Shown piece by piece: positions 21,774-34,535 of a DNA stretch of 64,000 bases. Where the stretch lies: contig NC_080418.1 of the NCBI RefSeq assembly GCF_029873635.1, positions 151,459,748 through 151,523,747 on the forward strand, written 5' to 3'. Position numbers and translations under genes: made by a program. Every line of letters starts with the position of its first letter. The first letter of the stretch is position 1. The DNA comes from Malania oleifera (lineage: Eukaryota > Streptophyta > Magnoliopsida > Santalales > Ximeniaceae). Below the pieces are notes generated by a model that was not told the DNA's origin, did not search any database, and saw only the letters and a program-made list of their open reading frames with translations.

Positions 21774-22219
21774 TGTTGCAGAATGAAATAAAACGATCTT
21801 TGGAGACGTTTCTTGATCATGACCACCTAAAAGCGAGAAGGTAAGGATGACTTGGAGGACACGAGGTGTACTCTGGGGGATCACTCTGATGCCTAAGTAA
21901 GGGACTTTGTTGAGAGGTTAATTGCAACAGTAAAAGAATGGGTATAAATGAAATGATCTTACCTCTTCCCCACGTCCCCCTTTTATAGTAGTGGAGTTTG
22001 ACCCTTCACTAATCTGGCATTTATGAGTGCATTATTGCGCTTGCGGGAGTAACTTTAGACTTTATGGACATTGATTCGGGGGTTTTGGAATATGCTTTGG
22101 TAACCACCCCTCTCATCAATGTGGGTGATTTAGTCTTCCTGTTGGTTATGGAAGGTGTTTTAACAGGAGAATCAAAACCGGTCTTCCTCTTTAATAAGAA
22201 TATTCTTTTGGGTATGTCA
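21774..22219 (-). repeat. 5' LTR of the gag-only element
   Basis: 446 bp, TGTTGCAGAATG to GGGTATGTCA on the plus strand. It aligns with 16496-16939 and adjoins the primer-binding site. Confidence 0.86.
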
Positions 22220-22224
22220 CTATG

Positions 22225-22598
22225 CATTTAGATTAAGTGTGTTTTGAAAAAAAAAAAAAAAAAAAGGCAGATTAACAAAAATCATCTAATATATATAAAG
22301 CGTTATATGATCATTAAAATAATAAATAAGATGAGTTCCAATTATGTAAATTAAAATACATGCCTTGTAGGAGATGCAAATTTGATCTAACAAAATGTGA
22401 AAATCTTGATACTTACATAATGGCCCTTCTCCCATCCTTTAACCCAACCGAATCCTCCCAAGAATAAAGGTGAGATCGATTTCCAACATAAGAGTTTTAA
22501 ACTTTAATTACCACTACAATGTCCTATAAGGAATATACAAATCAATATACATACAATTAATATTGACGATGATAGATGAAGATGATCATTATGGAAGA

Positions 22599-22636
<38 letters not shown>

Positions 22637-22787
22637 AACAAAAAAAATTATAATAAAAATATAAGAAATATTATATACACACACACTCATTGTAGAAAGA
22701 CAAAAAAAGGATGTGTGCTTTCACATTGGGGTGCCTCCTTGCACTTTATTTCGATTAAAGATTAAAACTAAAAAAAATAAAAAACTT
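22225..22787. other. AT-rich spacer
   Basis: No gene supported. It holds an A run at 22246-22265 and a TA run at 22602-22633. It is probably older host or decayed repeat DNA between two insertions; the segment at 36104-36378 would have adjoined it before the copia insertion. Confidence 0.45.
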
Positions 22788-22792
22788 GTTAT

Positions 22793-25004
22793 TGTTGGCT
22801 TGACACGGCTTAACATCTTGTTTTCATACTAACAAACAAGTAGAACTTAACATGCTTTGTTTAAGTGATGTATTTTCAGGACTCAATGATGAATGCAAGG
22901 TTAAAGAATTCCTGAAAGCTTATATTTCAAATAAGGATGATTATATCAAGCTTGAGACATGGATTAAAACTTGAAGATCATGAGAGCATTGATATTAAAA
23001 AAAAAAAAATGGCTTCAAGAATAAAAAGCTCAAGTGATCAACATGGAAAGCTCAAAGATCAATGAAGGTCAAAGTCTAAATTAAGTGATGAAAGATCATG
23101 AGAGATAAAGAATTGAAAGCTCATATCAAATTCAGGATCATTGAAGCTCAACAATAAAGAGAACTCAAAGCAAAGAATAATCAAATGGTTATTTAGGACA
23201 AGCTTTGTAAGTACTTCAAATATGATTCAAGTATGATCTTTCATTTTGAAGCCTATTAGGCAAAGAGACTTAGAAACCTTAGTTTAAGTCTTGGAACATG
23301 TTTTTCAAAGTAAAATAAGTTAATATTCTAAGATAAATTAAGCAATGAAGAGAGAGATCAAAAATGTTTTAAACTAAGAACAACTAGTTGACAGACGATT
23401 GTCTGTCTATGGACAACCAACTGACATATTAAAGGATCTTAATTAAATAGACAGAAGTATGACAGAAAATTGTCAGGTACTTGACTGGCAGTGCAAAATG
23501 AGACGACTGCATAGGTTTTGTCAGACGACTGCCACCCTTCTGGTTATTTTTAAAAAAACTTGGTTGTTTAGTAACAGACGACTGCCACCCTGATGACAGG
23601 CAACTGCCACCTTACTGCTTGTGAAATATATACTTGAAATGTATGGACAGACAACTGTTAGAGACCACACAATCATCTGGCTAGCGGCCGATTTTAAAAT
23701 ACTCAACTGATATATTTTTGAAATTCAATTACTTGAGGCCCAAATTAATATAAAACTTAGACCCTACTCCAAGTAAACTTGGGGAAAAAGTTAGATACTT
23801 TTCAACATCTATAAATACCCTCAAGTTATATTGATTTTTACACTAAGAATTCAATTCAACAATCAAACTTTCTCTCAAGCATTCTAAAATTCTACAAGCT
23901 TTCTATTGCTCACATCTTGCTATAAATTGGCACGAAGTATACTCAAAGTCTTGCTGATTTTCTCACTGATATTGTGCTTCAACTATCAATTCTTTCATCC
24001 ATTGAAAGAATCATATGGTGAAAAATTTCTAGGGCTTCAATCTGAATTTCGTATTGTGAATTTTATTGAAGTATATAGTTTTATTCTGTACTAATAAGCT
24101 TTTTGAGGAGAAAGTCTTTGTACATCTACTTGACTTGTATTTTGTAGATTGACGATTCCAAGGATTGTTTGGATCGTTGGCTAAGCAAGGGAATATTGCT
24201 TAAAGAGGCGGACTCTAGCCTATTTGAAGGAGTGACCGAACAAGGGTACATCGTTTGGAGAGACAGGCTCTAGCCTATTAAAGGAGTGTGTGAAGGTTTG
24301 TTCTGCCCAGTAAAGGAACATGTTTAGTGAATCCTTTGGTGGTTTTCCAAAGGCGAGGACGTAAGCTAGGTATAACCGAACCTCGTAAAAATCCCGGTCT
24401 CATTCTTTCTTTCCCTTGCTCTTTATTTTCAGCAAATTTAAATTGTGTGGATGGTTTAATTGGTAATCATACAAACTACGTAATTTGGAAGTTAAATAAA
24501 CTTAAGGTTTAATTTTTTATTTGGGATTGCAAAAACCCAAAGGGAGTACGTTTGTTAAACCATTCTTTGCGAAAACTATACGGGAGTACATTACTTGGTT
24601 AAACACCCAAAGACAAATTAACTAAAGAGTTTATTTAAATTTTGAGTTGTTTGAAAATTAAGTTGAGGTTTGCATTGAAGGAACAATTTCACATTCACTA
24701 CAGGGATTGGATCAAATTCATATCCACAGGGCATATATAAACAAACAAACCATCTCAAGTTCTTACATTATCAAAGTGTTGTATATTTAATCTTGGTTTG
24801 GTTGTTTGCTTTCAAATTGTGGTTGATTGGTTAATTGATTACTTGGATGATTGAATGATTGTGTGGTTGTGGATTGAATTAAGAAATAAGCTTTTGCTGA
24901 AAGTTTGAAGAATCAACGATAAGTTAAGAATTCCTAAAAATATTTAAAAGAAAATTTTTAAAACCCAATTCACCCCCACTCTTGGGACTACACCTTACTT
25001 TTTA
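22793..25004 (+). repeat. 5' LTR of the SIRE-like element
   Basis: Begins TGTTGGCTTGACACGG and ends CACCTTACTTTTTA just before the primer-binding site. It aligns closely with 31644-36098 once the nested element is removed. Short recurring CAGACGACTGCCACC-like motifs occur at 23521-23600. Confidence 0.86.
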
Positions 25005-25005
25005 A

Positions 25006-25022
25006 TTGGTATCAGAGCACGG
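25006..25022 (+). promoter_or_regulatory. primer-binding site (tRNA-Met type)
   Basis: TTGGTATCAGAGCACGG two bases after the LTR; it complements the 3' end of initiator tRNA-Met. Confidence 0.85.
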
Positions 25023-25089
25023 TTGTAGCAAATTTTAATTAGTAGTTATAAAAAGATTGAAATAGCTCACTTAGGCATAGCTCCCTTTG

Positions 25090-27724
25090 GAGAGGGACAA
25101 TCTTCAACTAGGCCACTAATATTTTGTGGACACAACTATACCTTTTGGAAAAAGAGAATGCAAATCTATCTTCAAATTATGAATTGGAAAGCTTAGGAGG
25201 TTGTTATGGATGGTGACCAAATTCCCTTTAAACTAGTAGATGGAAGACAAGTTCCTAAGGAGAAAAATGATATGACAGACTTAGATCATAAGATGTTGCA
25301 AGTTAATTCTAGTGCTATGAATGTTTTATATTGTACTTTAGATGCTAATGAATTTAATCAAGTAATGGCTTGCAAATCAATTAAGGAAATATGGGACAAG
25401 CTAGAAGTCACTTACGAAGGCACTATAGATGTTAGGGATAATAGGATTGATATGCTTACAAGTGAATATGAAGCTTTTAGGATGAACCCGGATAAATCCA
25501 TAACTAATATGTTTACTAGGTTCACTCACATAATAAATTCTCTAAATGCCTTAGGAAAAACCTACACTACTTATGAGATGATAAGGAAAATTCTTAGAGG
25601 GTTGCCACCTAAATGGGAACCAGAGGCCACTGCCATAACAGAAGGAACAAATCTAAAAACCACTTCCTTAGATGAGCTAATAGGTTCTCTACTCACATAC
25701 GAAATGGCAATGAATGAAAAGAGTGGAAAAACCAAAGCCCAAGAATCAATAGCCTTCAAAACATTAAAAGAAAACTCTAGTAGTAAAGAATAGATGGATG
25801 AAGATGAAGTAGCTTTTATATCTAAAAAGCTAGCAAGGATACTAAAAAGGAGAAACAAATTCAAAAGAAGAAACCAAGACTCCGAATCAGAAGAAGAAGA
25901 TATTAGCACCAAGAAATCAAAGAATAAAACTCCTATGTGTTATAATTGCAACAAAATTGGACATATAAAACTAGAATGTCCACTACTACTAAAGAAATAA
26001 TCTAAAAAGAAAAACAAAATGGCCATGAAAGCTACTACTTGGGATAGTACAAGTAGTTCAGAAAATGAATCAAGTGACCAAGAGGTTGCTTATACGTGCT
26101 TTATGGCTTGGGACAATGAGGAAAGCTCCTCATCTAAATCTTTAAACAATTCTTATAGTAATGAATCCAATGATGGGTGTATACCATCTTAGAATGAATT
26201 ACAAAATGATTTATTCAAAGTTCATGAGATGCTAATTAAATTAATTAAACAAAACACGTCATTGAAAAATAAGAATGGAGGTATAATAAAAGAGTTAGAA
26301 TCATTTAGAACTGCTGAAAGAGAAAAGGATTTAAGAATCAAGAAAATAGAAAGTAAGAATGAAGCTATGACAAAGGAGTTAGAATATAAAAATCTTGCTG
26401 AAAAAGAAAAATACTTGAAAAACAAAGAATTAGAATGCAAGAATAAAAAAATGATAGAAGATCTTCGATCCCTATCATCTACGGTATATAAGAAAGATAT
26501 ATATATTTCTGAATTAGAGGATAAAATAAGAAAATTATTGATTATGCGCCGAAACTACGTAATTGGGCATCTTAACTCGGACTTTACGGTTTATATTTTT
26601 AATTAAACATCCAAAATTGTCCAATATTTTAATAAAGTGCCAAAATCATCATTCTTGAACTTTATTGCACTATTTATGAAGTTTTGGTAATTTTTTGTTG
26701 CAGGAAAAATCTCGGCCACACACAACCAACACCAACAGGACCCGAGACCTCCACCATAGCAGCTGCTGAGTTTTCCACGGCCTGCCATGGCCCTCTCTCT
26801 CTCTCTCTCTTATTTCTTTATTTAGTAATACTGATGTTTTGATTTGTTAATGTTATTTAAAAAATCTGGATTTTAATGTTTTATTCTTATTGTAGTATCT
26901 ATTTAATTTTTTTGGTTCAAAGAAATTAGGCTAGTCATTTTTCAAGATTTAATTTTTATTTTCTAAAGCTTGATTTAGTTTAGGGTCGGTGTTTATTAAA
27001 GTTCGTGTTTTTATCATGTTTTGTTTTCGTTTAATTCATTAATAATTTAATTTTGATTCGAGATCCAACTTCTTGTTAAAGGTTCGTTTTTTATTGTGTG
27101 TATTCATGTCTAGTTAAGTTTCCTTTGCGTGTTTTAATTTCATATTCAAAGTTCTCTTCTTTAATTGACACGTGCTTTAATGTTTCCTTAAGTAGGTTAG
27201 GGTTTTCATTCTTGCTTTTTAATTTAGTGAATGTTAGTTTTAGGATTTAAATTGTGTGTCATTTAATTTGTCAAAAGTGAAATTGAACCATCTTGAAAAT
27301 CCTGAATCTAAACCAAGTTCAGTGCAATTTAATTTTGATTGGAAGAATGTAAAATCTGAGATTAAACGCATCCCCTGGAGAGACGATCTAGCCCTTGGGT
27401 TTAATATTACACGACAGTACTCTTATACTTGGGATAGCTTTCGAGCTGCTCATTTTTCGAGTGAGTCAATTATCTCAAGAATTGGAGAAATCACTAAAAA
27501 AGGTTGACGACAAGAAAGTGATAGAGATAAATGATCTCAAAAATCAAATTGATGATAAAGAAAAGATCATTTATTATTTCACAAAAGGAAAGGCAAAATT
27601 TGACAAAATGATAGGCTCACAAAGGATGACCTTAAACAAAGAAGGTATTGGATTTAATGGGATTGAAAATAAAAAGAGAAAGAATCTTTACATGGGTTAT
27701 TTTTCGAAAACATCCAAAGATTAA
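25090..27724 (+). pseudogene. copia gag, broken by stops and a solo LTR
   Basis: In one frame the sequence reads FCGHNYTFWKKRMQIYLQ (gag N-terminus), a stop near 25195, then DLDHKMLQVNSSAMNVLYC, IKEIWDKLEVTYEGT and MIRKILRGLPPKWEPEATAI. A TAG at 25791-25793 follows. Then comes an acidic/lysine-rich stretch and the CCHC zinc knuckle CYNCNKIGHIKLECP (about 25935-25985), then TAA at 25998-26000 and another stop near 26190. A Lys/Glu-rich coiled-coil segment (26229-26538) follows and is interrupted by a 930-bp solo LTR. It resumes at 27469 with SQELEKSLKKVDDKK and KFDKMIGSQRMTLNKEG, as in SIRE-type gag. The family function is assembly and RNA binding; this copy cannot make full-length protein. 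Confidence 0.85.
26539..27468 (+). mobile_element. solo LTR (TGATTA...GAGTCA family), TSD ATTAT
   Basis: 930 bp from TGATTATGCGCCG to CGAGTGAGTCA, with ATTAT at 26534-26538 and 27469-27473. The first 190 bp closely match the solo LTR at 47350, including AAAATCATCATTCTTGAACT. The right end holds a CCCCTGGAGAGACGATCTAG block like those near LTR ends of some plant gypsy elements. Lineage unproven; orientation inferred from its relative at 47350. Confidence 0.87.
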
Positions 27725-29032
27725 CTAGCACATCCTCTAATGCCTACACTAACACTATATGCTATCAATGTAAGTAAAAGGGACATATAAAGTTTGAATA
27801 TCCATTTAAAAGAAAGGGTGTGAAAACTAAACAAGTATGGAGAGTAAAAGAAACATCCCTTGTGAAACCTACCTGACCCAAGAAAGTATGGGTACCAAGA
27901 TGAAAGACTAGTTCATAAATGAAAAACTCCATGGATTAAGTAATTCCCCTTTAAAATTGAGAAAGCAACTTAATTCATGATCAACAAACGAACTAGTTGA
28001 AATTAAAATAAAATAAAATAAACTTAAAGATGAGTTTAAGAGCTTATTATAACAAATTCAAAATGGCATTGTTGGACAATCATAGGATGATTTTGACAAG
28101 GCTTAACTTAAGAAAATATTAAGAAAATATCAAATTGAGTTTATTACATAAGTGTCTTGATTAAGAAAAAGATATTTGAGAATGATATGCTATATACTAC
28201 ATGTGTATGACTTGACTTGACTTGACTTATATTGATAATTTATGACTCACTATGTTGAAAATTTGAGCATGAGTTAATGAGCATAAGCATGAATTTTGAT
28301 ATGAGATTAATTCTTGATCATGCATACTATTGATGAATCACATGGATAAACTTACTGCTCTTAATATTGATATCTATGAGCTATGAAAGATACAATAGTT
28401 ATATTGGTACCCATGAGTTATGTATGATGTGATAATGACTTTGGTATCTATAAAGTACTTTGGTATCCATGAATATTTTAATTGATATCAAAATTTAAAA
28501 AGCTCACTTGGTATGAGAATCTAAAAGTTAAATTTGCTTTTTAGCATGACAAGTATGATTATATCTATGAGCATGGTATGACATTGATGATATTAGCATG
28601 ATATTGATATTTGATACATGATGTTAATCAATGTTTTGAAACATGGGATGATAAAAGCATAATTGGTAACAAAACTGAATGTATTGAATTCAGAGGGAGT
28701 GTTATGACTTATTACTTATATTATGATTGTTTCCCTATTAATCAATTGATATCATGAATTAATAAAATTTTAAATTGATATCATGAATTAAATTTTAAAT
28801 TGATATCATAAAATCAAAAATTGGTATCTTGAATAATGTTGAAGGGGGAAAAAACTGTTAGTAAAGATGTTACAACTCATATACATAAATGTTAATACAC
28901 ACTACACATGTTATATTGAAAAATATGATTTTATTTGAAGTTAATCATTTTTTTCTCTTTTTGATTGATGTCCAAAGGGGGAGAAGTTTCAAGCAAAAAT
29001 TGAGCATGGTATTGCAAAAATTGAGCATATAC

Positions 29033-29073
<41 letters not shown>

Positions 29074-29233
29074 AAAGGGGGAGAAGTATTTGATATTGAT
29101 TGATAAACTTGAACTTGAATGAAGTGATGAGCATGATTGTAAAATGAAGTGATGAGCATGATTATAAAAGAGTTTTTGAAATTAATATTGATCTTGCGAA
29201 TATTATTAAGATGATGCTTATTGAAATGGGGAG
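27725..29233 (+). other. interior remnant of the SIRE-like element; pol absent
   Basis: Shortly after gag come a broken second zinc-knuckle-like stretch (CYQCK, stop, KGHIKFEYP, about 27755-27810) and PKKVWVPR near 27875, after which integrase should begin. Instead there is AT-rich DNA with no domain I can recognise. CAAAGGGGGAGAAG near 28973 and CAAAAGGGGGAGAAG near 29073 are polypurine-like tracts typical of the family's 3' interior. A TA run is at 29036-29071. Confidence 0.6.
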
Positions 29234-30765
29234 TGTAACGCCCCAAACCTATAAACCTGAGTCCGGTGCGTTATACCTGATAATATCCTGATAAATCATA
29301 ACCCATAACATACGTAGCGGAAAACATAATCATAATATCCATAAACATAATTCTATAATACCAACATTCCATAATACCAGAGTTTGCTATATCCTATCTA
29401 GAAATCCATAAAATTATCCATCACTTGCATTTCCATAAATACAAACATCTCCAAAACATGTCAGTATTTTTACAACCATACTTTCCATTCTCAACAGACT
29501 TAAAATAAAAAGACATAAAACATAAATATTTACATTCCCCAAAGTAGTATCAACATATACCCTGTTTTTAAATATTCCTCAAAACTAAGTACCCTCGAGC
29601 TCCCTAATACCGACCTCGAGGATGTCCTGAAAAAGAAACATTCATATTTGGGTGAGACACATCTCAATAAGGGAAGAAATACATATATTAAAGCAGCGTG
29701 TGGCTAACATGAGGTATATAGGTATCATTTTAATACATTTTCAAATCATTACATAACATTGAAAACGTTTTCTGAACCTAAACAATCACATGCAAATATT
29801 TAACCCACGAGATTACCCAAGGATAAGAGTGATTACCCGCCCAAACAAGTAACACCCCTCTACTCTGATACTTAGGTAACCCTAAGGTCACAACTAAAGC
29901 ATACCAGGACACTTACCTTACTCAGTAAGCCCTCAAGTATTAGATTAATCTCGTACTCACGCATACAACAATAGTTTACCGGCAAAGGGCCTAAGGATAG
30001 GGAAATCTACCCACCCATACAAGTAGGTTCCCTTGCCCTAGTCCGTTATGTAGCTACTGCCACATCTGAACCTACTAGTGCACTCTCCTTTCTCAGCAAG
30101 CCCTTAGGCGAAGAGTTTTCCTCGCCCAATCGTAACATGTTTTATGTACATATATACTTCTAATATCACAATACATCATTCTTTCTGTCATTATACATTC
30201 ATACACATTCATTCATGTTCATAGCTTAACTTTGCATTTTGTTTCACTTTAAGTGACTCTTTCCCATTTGTATCATTCATATTTGTCATTTCATTTCATT
30301 GTCATTTCATTGTATAACATTTTCATTTCCTTTCTTCGTACTACAGCTAGTCTTTAGCCATCATTTGTTAGTTTCCACATAGAAATGCGCTAGAATCTGC
30401 TAACATGGATGTCTTTTAGCTGTCTTACATTTACATGGTTGCATTTAACATACACAAGCAACATTGTCCATATCATATTTTATTCTTAATACTTTACTTA
30501 CTTAGCCTGCATCTCATACATTTAACATACATTTGCACAAAATCTCATGTCACACAATTTAATAGTAAAATTCATATACATTCCTTACAAATAAGCCAAC
30601 GCATAATTAACATTTATATGCTAAAAATACATTTCATTCCTTACTTCCTTAGAAAATACCTTTTCACTTTCATTTATTTACTTTCACATATACATAGCTA
30701 TATAAACATCCCTAGGCTTAGAAAACATAAATTTTCATGGTCGGCATTTTAAAACCACATAAAAA

Positions 30766-30806
<41 letters not shown>

Positions 30807-31211
30807 CACATAATCCATTTTAATTCATGAAAAACCTAATTTAATATATAAATTTCCCCCTTACCTGACTTTCAAACTACGCCTGTAGGATCCTCAAATC
30901 GATACCCACAGCATTCACCTGGACCCTAAATCCAAAAACTCTAATTTAATTCAAATAAAATCCAATTAACTTAAATCTTAAGAAAAATACTTATTTACTA
31001 CTTCCTCAGCTCCATATAACAATATTCCTTAAGACAATTCTAAAATAACTAACTTACCCTAATTTTGGGATGTTTCCCAAATCTCACAACCCAACGATCA
31101 GCTCCTACATCCTTAAAGAGAATGATCCCACGAACCTTGTGGCGGTTCCGAATCATCAAACTGGGTCAAATCCAGCCCAAAATCGAAGAGGGAAGGCTGG
31201 AGGTTCGTTTT

Positions 31212-31248
<37 letters not shown>

Positions 31249-31578
31249 GAGAGAGAGTTTGTGAAAATTCACGCTGAAAATGAAGAACTCTCTATTTATA
31301 GGCAGGGCTTCATCGACGAGACACATCGATTTGTCGACTAGGCGCTATAAAGACTTCGTCGACTAGAAGATACCTTCGTCAACAAAATTCAGAGTTCCTA
31401 ATATACACTTTCAAGAATCCTTCGTTGACGAGCTTAGTAGGACAACTGTCAACGAATACAGAACATTCGTCGACGAGGCCTGTTACTTTCTTAAAAATTC
31501 TTCCTTTCTTCCCCTTATTTTCCTTTAATCCATTTTATTCATTATATTTTCTAATTATTTAATTTTCGGGTCATTACA
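29234..31578 (-). mobile_element. gypsy solo LTR, TSD GGGAG
   Basis: 2345 bp, TGTAACGCCCCAAACC to TTCGGGTCATTACA, with GGGAG at 29229-29233 and 31579-31583. It is an inverted relative of 19147-21542. It contains GGTGAGACACATCTCA near 29651, a GA run at 31213-31240, and on the TATA-proximal side (31285-31470) a TCGTCGACGA-type array. Confidence 0.93.
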
Positions 31579-32252
31579 GGGAGTTTTTTAAAGACTCACT
31601 CCAATTTTTGCTTTTTGTTTATCATCATCAAAAAGGGCGTGATTGTTGGTCTTACAGGGTTTAACATCTTGTTTTGATGCTAACAAATAAGTAGAACTTA
31701 ACAAGTTTTGTTTAAGTGATGTATTTTCAGGACTCAATGATGAATGCAAGGTTAAGAATTCATGAAATCTTATATTTCAAATAAGGATGATTATATCAAA
31801 CTTGAGGCATAGATTAAAACTTGAAGATCATGAGAACATTGATTTTAAAGAAAAAGTTTCAAGAATAAAAGTTCAAGTGATCAACATGGAAAGCACAAAG
31901 ATCGATGAAGCTCAAAGTCTGAATTAAGTGATGAAAGATCAAGAGAGATAAATAATTGAAAGCTTGCATCAAATTCAGGATCATTGAAGCTCAGAAATAA
32001 AGAGAACTCAAAGAAAAGAAGAATCAAATGGTTATTTAGGACAAGCTTTGTAAGTACTTCAAATATGATTCAAGTATGATTTTTCATTTTGAAGCTTATT
32101 AGGAAAAGAGACTTAGAAACCTTAGTTTAAGTCTTGGAACATATTTTACAAAGTAAAACAAGTTAATATTCCAAGATAAATTAAGCAATGAAGAGAGAGA
32201 TCAAAAATGTTTTAAACTAAGAACAACTGGTTGACAGATGACTGTCTGTCTA

Positions 32253-34106
32253 TGTCAAGACCTGCTTATTATTCTCATTCTTTAAAAAATAAAATAAAAT
32301 CAACATCATATATCTCAAAACCCGGCTCAACCATTCATAATCCACCTGGACCCGTGGGTACCAGGGATACATCATAACACAATTGGAAGCCTAAGCAACA
32401 GGAAATATATATATTCACAATATTGTAAATACAAAACATCCATCATTTTATGACAAATACCAGAGCCACTACAACCACCGTATTTCCATATATACATCTC
32501 AAAAATAAGACCTAGGGACATTTCCCAAAAAATCTAACCGTCCCTACAAAACTTACCCTTCAAAAGGGCAGATACATAGTACTAGTTCAGCAAGGCTTTT
32601 CCCACTCTCTTATCTGGGGTTCCTGAAAAGTTAATAAGATTTAGGGGTGAGACACCTCTCAGTAAGGGAAATAAACTAATACTAGTGTGTGGCAACATGA
32701 GTATTCTGTGTTCAACATATATCATACATAACATGTTCAGTACTGTTTATCAAATTTGGGAAAACATACATATACCATCAAAACAAGGCATAACATACTG
32801 CATTTTTCATAATCATATTTCATCTCATAATAATAATAACATAAAACATTCCTAGTAGGTTAGCTGGTTGTTGTCATATATTACCCCCACATGACTAGGT
32901 TGTGTGGCCCGAAGGTGGGACTTGACAATGGTTGGCCGACCACTGCCAAGTCAAACAGTAGTCTGTAGGTCCGATGGGTCTGCCAGACCTAGTCCGTAGA
33001 CCAGGGGCAATCAGCACACTTCTTATAAACCACATCGACCATCCAATCTCACACCACTCCGTACAACGGCATTAACAAAAATATCATGATCACGAAGACC
33101 ATGGATACATAGCAATGACACCGTGCAAGTGTTAGCCTAGACTAAGCCAACCAGGTTCTGATATTATATACATATACTAAAATCGTGATACATGGATATC
33201 TCATATCAATAATTATCAAATCAATCATATCATTTTTCACATATACATATTTCATGAAAATCATCGGCTCGTACGCCGTAATTAAACATTCTATCATAGC
33301 TTAGCCCGTACGTCGGCAAATCATAGTACAGCTCATACGCTGGCAAATCACATCCACATAGTACAACCCGTACGCCGGCAAATCATAGTCACATAGCACA
33401 GTCCGTACGCTCGCAAATCATATAAAAATTTCAGCCATTACGTCGGTTTTCCATCATAAAAATTCATATCATCCATATTCCCAGAAAACAGTATTTCACA
33501 ACATTTTTACTCATGCCACACAAATGGATTTTCACATATTCAATCATACGATCATTTTCACAGTATTTTGCAAATATAACATATATATATATATATATAT
33601 ATATTTTCCATAAATCAGATGCTAAATATATATACAAGTATTTTCTCAAAACAAAACTAGCTTAGTTTATCCCCTTACCTGACTACTGAGAAAGCCCGCA
33701 AAACAAGCTAGTCTAACCCCTGTAAGATTTTCCTGACCAATACCCTGAAACCGAAAATTTTCAGTATTAAACTTCAGTATTTTCGTACGTACAACATTTT
33801 CTATAACAACTACAAAGTCAAATTTGGCTTAAAAGTTTTACCTCAACTTAGGGATGATTCCCAACGTTCCCAATCAACACCCCTAGAAACGAAAACTCCC
33901 AGCATTAAACTTTAATATTTCAACGCGTATAACACTTTTCTCAACTGTCACAACTTCAAATTTGGCTTAAAAAGCCTTACCTCAACTTAGGGATGATTTC
34001 CAAATTGCTTTCTCCAACGATCCGCTCCGACAGATTTGCAAAGAACTTTGCCAGGAGCATCATGGTGGCTTCGGTTTGTCGATCCAGCGCAAAACTGACC
34101 CGGAAT

Positions 34107-34192
<86 letters not shown>

Positions 34193-34262
34193 ACTGGCGC
34201 AGGAAATCCAATTCCAATTGGATTGTCCAAAAATAAAGCAAGCTTCCTAGAGAAGCTAGTAC

Positions 34263-34301
<39 letters not shown>

Positions 34302-34407
34302 TCATAATAAATACAAATTAAAGCAAAGCTTCTTGAAGAAGATTGTACAACTTTATATATATATACCTTTAACTTATATATATTACATATATATCATAAT
34401 AACTTAT

Positions 34408-34439
<32 letters not shown>

Positions 34440-34535
34440 CCTTATCATACTATTCATTTTACTTGTTAATTTAATTAATTTATTTTATTTTATTATTATT
34501 TTATTTTTTAAATTTTATTTTTCCTGGTTACTACA
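32253..34535 (-). mobile_element. gypsy solo LTR (TGTCAAGACC family), TSD GTCTA
   Basis: 2283 bp, TGTCAAGACCTGC to CTGGTTACTACA, with GTCTA at 32248-32252 and 34536-34540. It contains several near-repeats of GTACGCCGGCAAATCATA at 33290-33420, an 84-bp GA microsatellite, and two nearby copies of a GCTTCTTGAAGAAG-like hairpin followed by TATA runs (34235-34290 and 34325-34370). It shares the GGTGAGACACCTCTCAGTAAG block near 32648. Confidence 0.93.
34108..34191. repeat. (GA)42 microsatellite
   Basis: About 84 bp of uninterrupted GA inside the solo LTR, the longest pure GA run in the window. Shorter GA/CT runs occupy the corresponding place in other LTRs (31213, 19495, 39165, 44825, 52470, 53640). 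Confidence 0.93.

Larger units (their letters stand above)
16496..22219 (-). mobile_element. non-autonomous gag-only LTR retrotransposon
   Basis: LTRs of 444 and 446 bp (16496-16939 and 21774-22219) in the same orientation, flanked by CTATG at 16491-16495 and 22220-22224. On the minus strand the order is 5' LTR, primer-binding site, leader (split by a solo LTR at 19147-21542), decayed gag, minisatellite, polypurine tract (AAAAGGGGGCAAT, about 16940-16953), 3' LTR. No protease, integrase or RT is present, although about 1.9 kb separates gag from the 3' LTR. It resembles a gag-retaining LARD-like derivative of a gypsy element. Confidence 0.85.

Noticed and set aside
28880..29250. Small frames across the TA run as genes
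   Set aside because: They are Tyr/Ile repeats from an AT dinucleotide run between polypurine-like tracts.
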